A stretch of 64,000 nucleotides of DNA from Clostridia bacterium. Its GTDB lineage: Bacteria > Bacillota > Clostridia > Oscillospirales > CAG-272. The notes under the pieces are model-generated. The model searched no databases, was not told the DNA's origin, and worked only from the letters and a program-made list of their open reading frames with translations. The DNA is taken from positions 1 through 64,000 of the forward strand of contig JAFQPM010000015.1 in assembly GCA_017411745.1 (NCBI GenBank), in the 5' to 3' direction. The position numbers and the translations under genes were made by a program. Below, one piece after another: positions 9,162 through 17,136 of the stretch. How positions within the stretch are numbered: the first letter of the stretch is position 1; every line of letters starts with the position of its first letter.

Positions 9162-10004
9162 TTACTTTTTTACGACTCCGATGAGCGAAAAGACGGCAAA
9201 CACGGCAAGGTCGGTCACAACTACGGTCGAGCCGACGGGCGTGCTTGCCACGATAGAGATCAAAATGCCGATCAGGGCGCAGACGACCGAGATGATCGCC
9301 GAGCAGATCACGACACCGCGAAAGCTCTTGAAAAGTCGCATCGCCGAAAGTGCGGGAAAGATGATCAGAGCCGAAACGAGAAGCGAACCTACGAGATTCA
9401 TCGCGAGCACGATTATCACGGCGATAACCACTGCGATCATCAGATTATAGGCTTTGGCGCGAATTCCCGTTGCCTGAGCAAAGCTTTCGTCAAACGTGAC
9501 CGCGAATATCTTGTTATAAAAGACGATAAATACCGCTAAAACGAGTGCTGAAAGGATAAGGCAGGTCCAAACGTCACCTTTACTGAGTGTGAGTATTGAG
9601 GTCGAGCCAAAGAGCGTGCCGCAAACGTCACCCGAAACGTTTGCCGATGTTGCAAACACGTTCTGAAGCATATAGCCCACGGCAAGTGCGCCGACCGAGA
9701 TCATCGCTATGGCGGCGTCTCCCTTGAGCTTGGAACGTTGACCGCCCGCGAGAAGTATGATCGCACAAGCCACGGTAACGGGCAGGACAAGCGCCATTTG
9801 CTCGGTCAATCCCACTACCGCCGCTACTGACATCGCGCCGAAGGCAACGTGGGAAAGCCCGTCTCCGATAAAGGAAAAACGCTTTAACACAAGCGTCACT
9901 CCGAGGAGCGACGAGCAAAGTGCGATGAGCACTCCGACTATCAGAGCATTTCGGACGAAGTCGAAGCGCAGATACACAGCAAGCTTATCTAAAATTTCTG
10001 TCAT
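9162..10004 (-). CDS. znuB: zinc/manganese ABC transporter permease
   Basis: 280 residues with about eight hydrophobic segments; the sequence LVLKRFSFIGDGLSHVAFG and the TDLAVFAVFSLIG C-terminus are typical of the ABC-3 (ZnuB/MntB) family. It forms the membrane channel of a metal importer with the ATPase encoded just upstream. The start ATG overlaps the znuC stop (ATGA). Under a Fur-family regulator in the same operon, so zinc is the likeliest metal. No periplasmic-type binding protein gene (znuA) is present in the window. Confidence 0.93.
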   Translation of the reverse strand: MTEILDKLAVYLRFDFVRNALIVGVLIALCSSLLGVTLVLKRFSFIGDGLSHVAFGAMSVAAVVGLTEQMALVLPVTVACAIILLAGGQRSKLKGDAAIAMISVGALAVGYMLQNVFATSANVSGDVCGTLFGSTSILTLSKGDVWTCLILSALVLAVFIVFYNKIFAVTFDESFAQATGIRAKAYNLMIAVVIAVIIVLAMNLVGSLLVSALIIFPALSAMRLFKSFRGVVICSAIISVVCALIGILISIVASTPVGSTVVVTDLAVFAVFSLIGVVKK

Positions 10005-10711
10005 ACGCCCTGCCCTCCTTGTGTAAATGCTTGTCCGATATGGCTTTTTACGTAATCCTCTGTCTTTCCGAAGAAAAGCGGCTTATGACTTACGTGAAGG
10101 ATATGGCTGGCATATTTTACAGCGGCGGACACGTCGTGCGAGATCATTATCACCGTTATTCCGTATTCTTTATTGAGCTTATTTATCTGCTCGTAGAGCT
10201 CCGAGGTAGCCTTGGGGTCGAGTCCCGCTACGGGCTCGTCAAGCAGCAGAATTTTCGAGGTCGCGCAAAGCGCTCTCGCAAGCAGCACTCTTTGCTGCTG
10301 TCCTCCCGAGAGCTCACGGTAGCAACGGCCCGACAGATGCGCTATGCCCATTCTCTCCATATTCTCACGAGCGAGCGCTTTTTCTTTTTTACTGTAAAAC
10401 GGGCGCAGGCCGCATTTGTTAAGACACCCAGACAAAACTATCTCATAGACCGATGCGGGAAAGTCCCTTTGTACTTCGGTCTGCTGCGGAAGATAGCCGA
10501 TCTCGTTTCGCTTAAGTCCCTCCCCCGTGAAGATCTTGCCCGATATGGCAGGTCTTAAGCGAAGTATGGTCTTCATAAGTGTAGTCTTACCCGAGCCATT
10601 TTCGCCAACTATGCAAAGATAGTCGCCCGAGTTGACCTCGAAATCAAGTCCCTCGACTACTGTCGTATTTTCGTATCCCAACGTCACGTTCTGAACTGTT
10701 AGTAACGCCAT
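10001..10711 (-). CDS. znuC: zinc/manganese ABC transporter ATP-binding protein
   Basis: 236 residues, usual family length. Walker A GENGSGKTTL (about 38-47), Q-loop with YLPQQTEVQ, signature LSGGQQQRVLLARAL, Walker B ILLLDEPVAGLD and the switch histidine in MISHD. It powers uptake through ZnuB. Start ATG at 10711 follows TGGAGAAAATTA. Lies 71 bases after the Fur-family gene with no clear terminator between, so one transcript is expected. Confidence 0.95.
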   Translation of the reverse strand: MALLTVQNVTLGYENTTVVEGLDFEVNSGDYLCIVGENGSGKTTLMKTILRLRPAISGKIFTGEGLKRNEIGYLPQQTEVQRDFPASVYEIVLSGCLNKCGLRPFYSKKEKALARENMERMGIAHLSGRCYRELSGGQQQRVLLARALCATSKILLLDEPVAGLDPKATSELYEQINKLNKEYGITVIMISHDVSAAVKYASHILHVSHKPLFFGKTEDYVKSHIGQAFTQGGQGV

Positions 10712-10782
10712 TAATTTTCTCCATTCTGCCGTTATTACGGCTTTTTTTAATCAAGTGCTATGGTTTTGAAACTCAAACATCT

Positions 10783-11175
10783 TTACGCTTGACATTTTTT
10801 GCAAGTACCGTAAAGAACGGTCTTTTCTTTGTTTATGTGAAAGCCCTCCGCTGCAGAGAGTGCCGCTTGCATCTTGCACTCGCTTTCGGCGTTCATATGG
10901 AACACCTTCCCACATTCCATACAGGTCAGATGTATAGAATTGGCGCAATGCTCCTTGTCGATGAAGCGATAAAGCAGGTCGCGGCTGTCTTTGTTTATCT
11001 GACAGCGCACAACTCCCTCCTCCTTCATGCTTGCGAGGTTTCTGTATATCGCACTCAAGCTGATGCCCCGATCTGCTAAAAACGAGTGTATCTCTTTGAC
11101 GGTAAAGTATTCGTGGGGGTGGTCGCAAAAAAACTCATACAATATTTTTCTCTGTTCGGTATGATACTGAGCCAT
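10783..11175 (-). CDS. zur: Fur-family metalloregulator, probably Zur
   Basis: 130 residues from the ATG at 11175, which follows GGAGGTAAATCA; the longer frame to 11220 lacks such a site. Winged-helix DNA-binding domain (about 10-80; ISLSAIYRNLASMKEEG is the recognition helix region), then a dimerisation domain with the structural zinc pairs LTCMECGK and GTCKKCQA. Fur, Zur and PerR cannot be separated with certainty by eye; linkage to znuCB points to Zur. The promoter is flanked by two 7-1-7 palindromes matching Fur-family boxes, indicating autoregulation together with the transporter. Confidence 0.88.
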   Translation of the reverse strand: MAQYHTEQRKILYEFFCDHPHEYFTVKEIHSFLADRGISLSAIYRNLASMKEEGVVRCQINKDSRDLLYRFIDKEHCANSIHLTCMECGKVFHMNAESECKMQAALSAAEGFHINKEKTVLYGTCKKCQA

Positions 11176-11192
11176 TGATTTACCTCCAAATA

Positions 11193-11207
11193 TGCGAATG
11201 ATTTGCA
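11193..11207. promoter_or_regulatory. Fur/Zur box overlapping the transcription start region
   Basis: TGCGAATGATTTGCA, a 7-1-7 palindrome with one mismatch, located just downstream of the -10 element of the zur-znuCB promoter. Matches the general Fur-family operator layout. Confidence 0.7.
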
Positions 11208-11210
11208 AAT

Positions 11211-11239
11211 ATTTTAACACAAGATCATCAATTTGTCAA
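11211..11239 (-). promoter_or_regulatory. sigma-A promoter of zur-znuC-znuB
   Basis: On the minus strand TTGACA (11234-11239), 17-base spacer, TAAAAT (11211-11216). It sits between the two Fur-type boxes. Confidence 0.8.
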
Positions 11240-11245
11240 GAGCTT

Positions 11246-11262
11246 TTGCGAACGGTTCGCAA
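11246..11262. promoter_or_regulatory. perfect Fur/Zur palindrome upstream of the -35
   Basis: TTGCGAACGGTTCGCAA, a perfect 8-1-8 palindrome, 6 bases upstream of the -35 element on the minus strand. Its centre lies 54 bases from that of the second box. Confidence 0.72.
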
Positions 11263-11267
11263 ATTTT

Positions 11268-11930
11268 TCAGCCGAGTTTTTCCTCCGAATTATCTTTTTT
11301 TAACGTGGTCAGAAAAATGCAAAAAGCGAAAGCATATATGCCGATCCCCGACGATATTTTAAGCATCAGATAAAGTGCCATAGTCCAGATAGCAAAAAGT
11401 GAGATCGCGGTGGTGACCGACAAAACCCTTTCTGCAAAACGCTCGTTTGAAATTGCGGCAACTGCACAATACAGCACTCTGCCGCCATCAAGTTTTTCAA
11501 TCGGTACAAGGTTTGTGACCGCATGGATCAACGACGACACCGCGAAAAAACCGAGATAGCCCCACGCGTCGCTCTGTCCCGATTCCAACAGCTCCGATGC
11601 TTTTTCAAAAAGCTCGACCGCCGAGACCTCGCTTGCCCTCGAAACAGCAAAAATTATCGCGGCGGCGACAAGATTTGCCAGCGGTCCTGCCAACGCGAGA
11701 AAAAACTCGCTTTTATACGAGATCAGGCGCTCGTCGGTCTCTATTTTTGCGCCGAATATGCCGAATTTTATCTCTTTTAACTTTATCTTTTGCGTTTTTG
11801 CCGCCAAAATATGCCCTGCCTCGTGCAAAAGCGCCGCCAAAGCGTATATGAAAAAGGGTTTTACTCCGTTACATATCATTACTGCCAAAAACAGCAGAAT
11901 TCCTCCAAGCCCATATCTTATCTTTCTCAA
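11268..11930 (-). CDS. M50 site-2 protease, SpoIVFB-like
   Basis: 220 residues. TTG start at 11930, supported by GGAGAGCTGAA. Six or so membrane segments. Zinc motif HEAGH (about 36-40) and the second zinc-ligand motif NLVPIEKLDGGR (about 140-150) identify an intramembrane metalloprotease of the S2P family, close to SpoIVFB, which cleaves pro-sigma-K during sporulation. Whether it does so here cannot be told; no SpoIVFA neighbour is present. It ends 6 bases before the upper Zur box, so the box lies between this gene and zur. Confidence 0.87.
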   Translation of the reverse strand: MRKIRYGLGGILLFLAVMICNGVKPFFIYALAALLHEAGHILAAKTQKIKLKEIKFGIFGAKIETDERLISYKSEFFLALAGPLANLVAAAIIFAVSRASEVSAVELFEKASELLESGQSDAWGYLGFFAVSSLIHAVTNLVPIEKLDGGRVLYCAVAAISNERFAERVLSVTTAISLFAIWTMALYLMLKISSGIGIYAFAFCIFLTTLKKDNSEEKLG

Positions 11931-12005
11931 TTCAGCTCTCCGATCACGTTTTTTATAAATTTATGTCGGCACATAAAAGAATATTTATATTTTTTGTGAA
12001 ATTAC

Positions 12006-12034
12006 TTGACAATCGCGCGACCGTATGATATGAT
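12006..12034 (+). promoter_or_regulatory. sigma-A promoter of the DUF1836-IreB-ribF operon
   Basis: TTGACA (12006-12011), 17-base spacer, TATGAT (12029-12034). The spacer carries GCGCGACCGTAT, also seen at the rsmE promoter and, in near-identical form, in the nfeD promoter. Confidence 0.8.
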
Positions 12035-12089
12035 ATTAAATGTTAAAATATATTAATAAAACTACAGTTTTTTGAAAGGATTTTGATTT

Positions 12090-12680
12090 ATGAATCTTCA
12101 GATCAAGGACGAGCTTATTCCCGGCACAAAACTTCTGCGCTCGGAAATGGGCGGTGTTACGGGACTTGAATTTCTCTCTAAAATCTTCTTTATCTCAAAT
12201 GGAGTCATGCTCACGCAGATACGCGAGATCTCGGGCATTGACGGTACTACCCTGCAGAACTGGACCAAGCGCGGCTGGGTAATGAATTCGAAGCTGAAAA
12301 AGTACAGCATCGATCAGGTCGCGCACATTCTTATCATCAATATGCTGCGATCCTGCATGCAGCTCGATAAGATCGCGTTTCTCATCGAGTACATTAACGG
12401 AAAGCTCGACGACACAAGCGACGACATCATTGAGGACTCCGTGCTCTACGATTACATATGCAGAGTTCTTGACAGACTTATGACTTACGAGGTCTGCTCT
12501 CTCGGCTCGGTCCGCGTTGCCATCGAGGAGGAAACTCAGGACTACCAAGAAAAGATGCCCGGTGCAAGAGAAAGACTCTCCCAGGCGCTTGAAATAATAG
12601 TTGTTGCATACTACGCCTCGCTCATCAAGAGACATTCAGACGCTATGCTTGCAGAGCTCTGCTACGGAAAGACGTTTTAA
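12090..12680 (+). CDS. DUF1836 protein with HTH-like N-terminus
   Basis: 196 residues. The segment around 40-75 (TQIREISGIDGTTLQNWTKRGWV) looks like a MerR-type helix-turn-helix, and the overall layout matches the DUF1836 family of Firmicutes. Start ATG preceded by GAAAGGATTTTGATTT. First gene of a run with a membrane protein, IreB and RibF. A DNA-binding regulator is inferred; targets unknown. Confidence 0.8.
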   Translation: MNLQIKDELIPGTKLLRSEMGGVTGLEFLSKIFFISNGVMLTQIREISGIDGTTLQNWTKRGWVMNSKLKKYSIDQVAHILIINMLRSCMQLDKIAFLIEYINGKLDDTSDDIIEDSVLYDYICRVLDRLMTYEVCSLGSVRVAIEEETQDYQEKMPGARERLSQALEIIVVAYYASLIKRHSDAMLAELCYGKTF

Positions 12681-12683
12681 GAT

Positions 12684-13250
12684 ATGAGAAAAGCAAGGAT
12701 CTTCGACGTTGCCGTCGATTCGTTGATATACTTACTCTCTATGCTCGCCGCCTGTCTTGTTTGTATGTGCGCCGAGATATTGCTCGTAAAGATCGTGGAC
12801 GTGTGCGTAGCGATCGATTACTTTACGCTGTGTATTATCCGCACGGTCATATACACGATTGGAGTAAACGCGACTCTTTCCGCTGTCGCATACCGTGACG
12901 GATACAAGAGTGCAAAATGTTCAATAATAGGAACGTTTATCTCCTGCGTTCTCGCCTCGGTTATTCATTTTCTTTTCAGCCTTCTTTTCGGCTTTGAGGC
13001 GTTTTGCGCGGGCGGTGTGCGCTTTATCACGGGGTTGGTCGAGTTCGGCACGTCGCTGTCGGCAAGCTCGATGATAGCAGAACTGCACCCCGCAGATTTC
13101 GTTGCGGTATTTTTCATCAACAGCTCTGTTTATTGCATTCTGATGACGGTATTCAAAAAGGTTGGCGAGAGGCAGAGGCTTATCGATCGCGAGCAGCTTA
13201 TGGGCTCGGCTTCTTCGTCTGTCACGGACGACGGCAAGTCGGACGATTAA
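12684..13250 (+). CDS. four-pass membrane protein of unknown function
   Basis: 188 residues with four hydrophobic stretches (about 12-37, 45-68, 75-100, 130-155) and a hydrophilic Ser/Asp-rich tail. Begins 3 bases after the DUF1836 stop. No family recognised. Confidence 0.7.
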   Translation: MRKARIFDVAVDSLIYLLSMLAACLVCMCAEILLVKIVDVCVAIDYFTLCIIRTVIYTIGVNATLSAVAYRDGYKSAKCSIIGTFISCVLASVIHFLFSLLFGFEAFCAGGVRFITGLVEFGTSLSASSMIAELHPADFVAVFFINSSVYCILMTVFKKVGERQRLIDREQLMGSASSSVTDDGKSDD

Positions 13251-13268
13251 AAATCTATTGAGGTAGAA

Positions 13269-13583
13269 ATGGTACTCGAAAATAACAAGGATAGAATTAT
13301 AATCAAGGCGAAAAGCAAGCCGATGATCTCGGTTCCCGAGGGTGAGATCGATCAGAAGCAGCTGCTTTTCGATATCTGCGAGGCGATCCGCGAGGGCGGA
13401 TACGACCCCATATCGCAGATAGTGGGATACATCATCTCGGAAGACCCCACTCACATCACAAATTACAAGAACGCAAGAACGCTTATAGGAAAGCTGGAGC
13501 GCGACGAGCTGCTCAAGCAGATGGTACAGAGCTATATTGACTCTGTTGCCGACGAGATAGACTCACGGAATTTAAAGAAATGA
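13269..13583 (+). CDS. IreB-family regulatory phosphoprotein (UPF0297)
   Basis: 104 residues. The core from about residue 30 (AIREGGYDPISQIVGYIISEDP...LERDELLKQMVQSYIDS) matches the UPF0297/IreB family, small proteins phosphorylated on Thr by the PASTA kinase IreK in enterococci and linked to cell-wall stress control. The N-terminal 25 residues are longer and more basic than usual. Start follows GAGGTAGAA. It overlaps the ribF start by four bases. Confidence 0.88.
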   Translation: MVLENNKDRIIIKAKSKPMISVPEGEIDQKQLLFDICEAIREGGYDPISQIVGYIISEDPTHITNYKNARTLIGKLERDELLKQMVQSYIDSVADEIDSRNLKK

Positions 13584-14536
13584 CTTTATCAAATTTTAGG
13601 ATAATCACAAGGGACGGTCAGGTCGACTCTCTGCCCTCTCGCGACAGCGTTGTTGCGCTTGGAACATTTGATGGCGTTCACATCGCGCATCGCGCTCTTT
13701 TGGAGAGTGCAAGAGAGCTGGCAGAGCGCGTAGGGGCAAGACTCGTTGGCGCGTGGTGCTTCTCTATGCCGCCCGCTTCGTTTATTCTCAAAACGAATGT
13801 GCCTATGCTGATCTCTCTTGAAGAAAAGGTAGATATTATGCTCTCCCTCGGGCTCGATTTCGTCGCCGTGGGAGATTTTCAGGACTTTTGCTCTATGAGT
13901 GCGGAGTCCTTTATTGGTGACGTGCTCATGGACAAGCTCGGTTGTGTCGGTGCGGTATGCGGATACAATCATCGCTTCGGGCACAAGGGACTTGGCGATC
14001 CTACGACTCTTGCCGCCGCACTTGGCGAACAAAACGTGGTGGCGGTTCCCGAGATCAAATATAACGGCGTGACGGTCAGCTCGTCGGCTATCCGCGCTTA
14101 CATTGAGGACGGTCGGGTATCCGAGGCAAACGCTATGCTCGGCAGACCCTTCTCACTTACCGCAAAAGTCGTCACGGGCAAAAAACTCGGTCGCGAATGG
14201 GGTTTCCCAACCGCAAATCAGCTCTTCCCCACCGATTCGGTAAAGCTGAAAAACGGAATCTACGCTACCGTCTGCACCGTTGACGGCAAACGCATGACCT
14301 CGGTATCCAACGTCGGTGTTCGCCCGACTATTTCGGACGAGGCAGATTCTCACGCGGTCAACTGCGAGACCTATATTCACGGCTTCTCGGGCGACCTTTA
14401 CGGCAAGAGCGTGACCGTTGAATTTTACGAACTTTTGCGCGAGGAGAGAAAATTTGACTCGCTTGACGCGCTCAAGGAGCAGATCGGTAAGGATATAGAT
14501 GCTTCTGTTAGATATTTTTTCCAAAACCCTTTTTGA
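13580..14536 (+). CDS. ribF: bifunctional riboflavin kinase / FAD synthetase
   Basis: 318 residues, normal length. The N-terminal nucleotidyltransferase carries GTFDGVHIAH (the usual H-x-G-H reads HIAH) and SSSAIR; the C-terminal riboflavin kinase begins near residue 195 with GREWGFPTANQ. Converts riboflavin to FMN and then FAD in the cytoplasm. Translationally coupled to ireB (ATGA). Confidence 0.94.
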   Translation: MTLSNFRIITRDGQVDSLPSRDSVVALGTFDGVHIAHRALLESARELAERVGARLVGAWCFSMPPASFILKTNVPMLISLEEKVDIMLSLGLDFVAVGDFQDFCSMSAESFIGDVLMDKLGCVGAVCGYNHRFGHKGLGDPTTLAAALGEQNVVAVPEIKYNGVTVSSSAIRAYIEDGRVSEANAMLGRPFSLTAKVVTGKKLGREWGFPTANQLFPTDSVKLKNGIYATVCTVDGKRMTSVSNVGVRPTISDEADSHAVNCETYIHGFSGDLYGKSVTVEFYELLREERKFDSLDALKEQIGKDIDASVRYFFQNPF

Positions 14537-14550
14537 AAAAAGGGTTCTGG
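14521..14550. terminator. inverted repeat over the ribF stop
   Basis: CCAAAACCC..GGGTTCTGG with an A/T-rich centre; the ribF TGA lies in the loop. No T run follows, so it could be a repeat-type hairpin rather than a classical terminator. The remaining 14551-14667 is AT-rich with TTGACT at about 14632 but no clear -10. Confidence 0.5.
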
Positions 14551-14667
14551 ACTCCCAAAAACTTCCCCGAAAAAATTTGAAATAAAATTTATCCGGTAGT
14601 GGAGTTTTCAAAGTTGAATTTGATTTTTTCGCTTGACTACTAAACGAAAAAAAAGAAAGGAGTTGCT

Positions 14668-15975
14668 ATGATAAATAAAAAAAGGCGTTTTGCCGTGATC
14701 GTGGCAACGCTTTTCATAATTTTGGCATCAATTTTATCGGTCATACCTGCTGTGGCGGTCGAAGCGCCCGAGGTTAACGGGGGCGAGGCGATCGTCTTGT
14801 ACGACAAGACTCACAAGCGGTATATCGTTGAGGAAAACGGGTTTGCAATGCTCAACACCTCGACGAGCGCGAAGATAATGATGGGTCTTATCGCGTGCGA
14901 AACGCTCTCTGACAGACTTGATCAGACCGTGACGATAACAGAGGAAATGATTTCGGGCGCTTCGGGATACAGTATGTCACTAAAGATCGGAGAGAAGATC
15001 AAAATCGAGGACCTTTTATACGGTGCGATATGCGGCTCGTACAACGATGCGGCTTACGCGCTCGCCCACATCTGCGGCGGCTCGGGTTTTGTGGATATCA
15101 TGAACGATCGCGCGCTCGAGCTCGGGGCAAAAAGCACGACGTACGTCAATCCCATCGGCTATCCCGACAGCAGCTCCATGATCACGACGGCATACGACAC
15201 GCTCAAGATCGCGCTTACCGCCTCGGACAACGAGCTTTATATGAGTATCTGCTCGGCGGTCAGGCACACGGTCAAGGCGACTAACAAAAGCGATGAAAGA
15301 ACGATCTATAACCGCAATTATCTCGTTTGCTCGGCTACAAACGGCAGCTATTATAACGCGAAATGCAAGGGCTTGAACGCAGGCTACTCGGGCGAGGCAG
15401 GCGGCTGGAGTATAGTCACTTTGATTGAGGACGACGGAGCCGAATATATCTGCGTTTTGCTCGGCGGCAAAGAAAATGCCGACGGAAGTGAGGTCTACGC
15501 TTACGACAGTGTGAACACGCTTGCAAATTGGGTCTGCAAGACCTACGACGACTATACTATATTCCCTGCCGGCGCGCAGGTCGGCACGACCAATATCGGT
15601 CTGGTCGGAGTTACTACGAACGATGCGCCGTACGTCACTGCAGGAGATCTGACGGTCTACGTTCCTGCGGGGTGCGAGGTTTCTTATCACATAGAGATCG
15701 ACAATGATCTGAAGGCGCCTATCGAGGCGGGGACGGTCATCGGAAAAGTTATCGCGACGGCGGACGGCGACAAGGTCGGCGAGGTCGAGCTCTTGCTGAA
15801 AAACAGCTATGAATCGAACTCGATAATGGTAGTCATCGACAAGATCGGCTCTTACACGATGAGCCGCGCGTTTGTTGCGACAATAATTTGCTTTGTCGTG
15901 CTGCTTGCGGCGGTGCTTATTTACAGATACGTAAACAGATACAATTCTCGTGGAAAATATACGAGGAGAAGATAA
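14668..15975 (+). CDS. DacA-like D-alanyl-D-alanine carboxypeptidase homologue with altered catalytic motifs
   Basis: 435 residues. Signal peptide 1-30 (cleavage after AVA), penicillin-binding S11 domain (about 40-275), PBP5 C-terminal-like domain (about 300-385), membrane segment (about 400-424) and basic tail. In S11 enzymes the nucleophile tetrad is S-x-x-K; here the aligned residues are T-S-A-K (Thr in place of Ser). The K-T-G motif (usually LKTGYT) reads LNAGYS. The middle S-x-N is present as SYN. The normal enzyme trims the terminal D-Ala of peptidoglycan; with these changes the protein may be inactive, a binding protein, or a variant. Start preceded by AAAGGAG. Confidence 0.85.
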   Translation: MINKKRRFAVIVATLFIILASILSVIPAVAVEAPEVNGGEAIVLYDKTHKRYIVEENGFAMLNTSTSAKIMMGLIACETLSDRLDQTVTITEEMISGASGYSMSLKIGEKIKIEDLLYGAICGSYNDAAYALAHICGGSGFVDIMNDRALELGAKSTTYVNPIGYPDSSSMITTAYDTLKIALTASDNELYMSICSAVRHTVKATNKSDERTIYNRNYLVCSATNGSYYNAKCKGLNAGYSGEAGGWSIVTLIEDDGAEYICVLLGGKENADGSEVYAYDSVNTLANWVCKTYDDYTIFPAGAQVGTTNIGLVGVTTNDAPYVTAGDLTVYVPAGCEVSYHIEIDNDLKAPIEAGTVIGKVIATADGDKVGEVELLLKNSYESNSIMVVIDKIGSYTMSRAFVATIICFVVLLAAVLIYRYVNRYNSRGKYTRRR

Positions 15976-15977
15976 TT

Positions 15978-16009
15978 AAAAACACGGAAGTTCAGGCTTC
16001 CGTGTTTTT
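15978..16009. terminator. bidirectional terminator between convergent genes
   Basis: Perfect 13-base stem (15978-15990 with 15997-16009), AAAAACACGGAAG and its complement, six-base loop, A and T flanks. Serves the dacA-like gene (plus) and the 16021-16566 gene (minus). Confidence 0.9.
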
Positions 16010-16020
16010 GGTTTTATGGG

Positions 16021-16566
16021 TTATTTCCATCTGCCAAGCTCTTCAGAGCGCTCTTGATCTTGGCGCAATCTCTCGGCTTCCTCGTTCTCTTTTTTTCGCT
16101 TTTTCACCCTATTCACCACGGCAATAATTACTAACGTCGGGGCTAAAACAAGCGAAACCGCAAATATTACCGCTATTGAGATCGTACATGCTGAAAATTT
16201 GACGTCGTTGGAAAAGAAAAAGACAAGAGGCAGGTATAGCGATGTCAAAAACAGCGCCACGCAGCCCAATTCAGGATATTTCCTTCTTTCCAGAGGAGGA
16301 CGATAGAAGTATCCCTTCCCATCAAGCTTCGAATACTTGATATTACGACGATCCATATCTCTTATTTCTCCGTGAAAGCCGACATGAACATTCACTAAAA
16401 AAAACATGACCATCACCAGAGGGAATATAGAGGTAAAGCTTACGTTGACGACCGAGGGATAAGCGAGGGCGCATACCGCCAGCGAGATCGCGGTCAACAG
16501 CATTATTGTTATACCGAGGGCAAAAAATATTCTAAATATTTTCTTCGTTTTTTTGATCATTTCCAT
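16021..16566 (-). CDS. small membrane protein, third of a tandem paralog trio
   Basis: 181 residues; two hydrophobic pairs (about 12-60 and 105-155) and a highly charged C-terminal helix ending in SEELGRWK. The layout matches the two genes upstream although the sequence has drifted. Its Shine-Dalgarno GAGGAGCT and start codon lie inside the last codons of the preceding paralog (EELGKWK stop), a 10-base overlap. Function unknown. Confidence 0.7.
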   Translation of the reverse strand: MEMIKKTKKIFRIFFALGITIMLLTAISLAVCALAYPSVVNVSFTSIFPLVMVMFFLVNVHVGFHGEIRDMDRRNIKYSKLDGKGYFYRPPLERRKYPELGCVALFLTSLYLPLVFFFSNDVKFSACTISIAVIFAVSLVLAPTLVIIAVVNRVKKRKKENEEAERLRQDQERSEELGRWK

Positions 16567-17096
16567 TTGCCGAGCTCCTCGCGCTTTTTCTGCTCCTCAA
16601 GCTCCTTTTCCCACTTCTCGTATTTCGCTTTTTCTGCTTCCTTGGCTTGCTTGGTTTCCTTTATTTCAATTGGGAGAGATGCTACAATACCCACGCCTAA
16701 AGCAATGAGCATAATCGCTATGCTGAAAGCCTTAATTACAAATGAACCAAAGATGATCAACGGCATATTGAGCGCTGCTCCGATAAACATCGTATATCCC
16801 AAGATCAAGTTTACAATATTGGGACCTTTGCGCGAATCGATGACCTGAAATTTTCCCTTTCCCTCTGAATTTTTGGTATATTTGAAGTCAAAGGAATCAG
16901 AATAGCTGTGCCACCTGCCGTGACGGAAGTAGACTCTGTTTTTATACGAGGAGTAGCCAATGAATAGCATATACGCCATAACGGCGACAGGAATTAAGGA
17001 TTCCAATCCTACAACAAGGTGTTGCTTAAATATAAGCGCAAATATTCCCGTGGTTGCGATAATAAAGGTGTAAATCAGAAAGGTTATTTTTTTCAT
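16557..17096 (-). CDS. small membrane protein, second paralog
   Basis: 179 residues from the ATG at 17096 (start MKKITFLIYTF, identical in the 17137-17676 protein). Four hydrophobic segments in two pairs, a conserved R/K-x-x-W-H-S-Y-S-D-S-x-D-F-K-Y strip between them, and a charged tail ending LEEQKKREELGKWK. Same length as the next gene upstream, indicating recent duplication. The longer frame to 17273 is not supported. Function unknown. Confidence 0.8.
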   Translation of the reverse strand: MKKITFLIYTFIIATTGIFALIFKQHLVVGLESLIPVAVMAYMLFIGYSSYKNRVYFRHGRWHSYSDSFDFKYTKNSEGKGKFQVIDSRKGPNIVNLILGYTMFIGAALNMPLIIFGSFVIKAFSIAIMLIALGVGIVASLPIEIKETKQAKEAEKAKYEKWEKELEEQKKREELGKWK

Positions 17097-17136
17097 TAGA
17101 GTTCCCGTGTGATAGTTAAAAATGTGTGTTTGAAAT

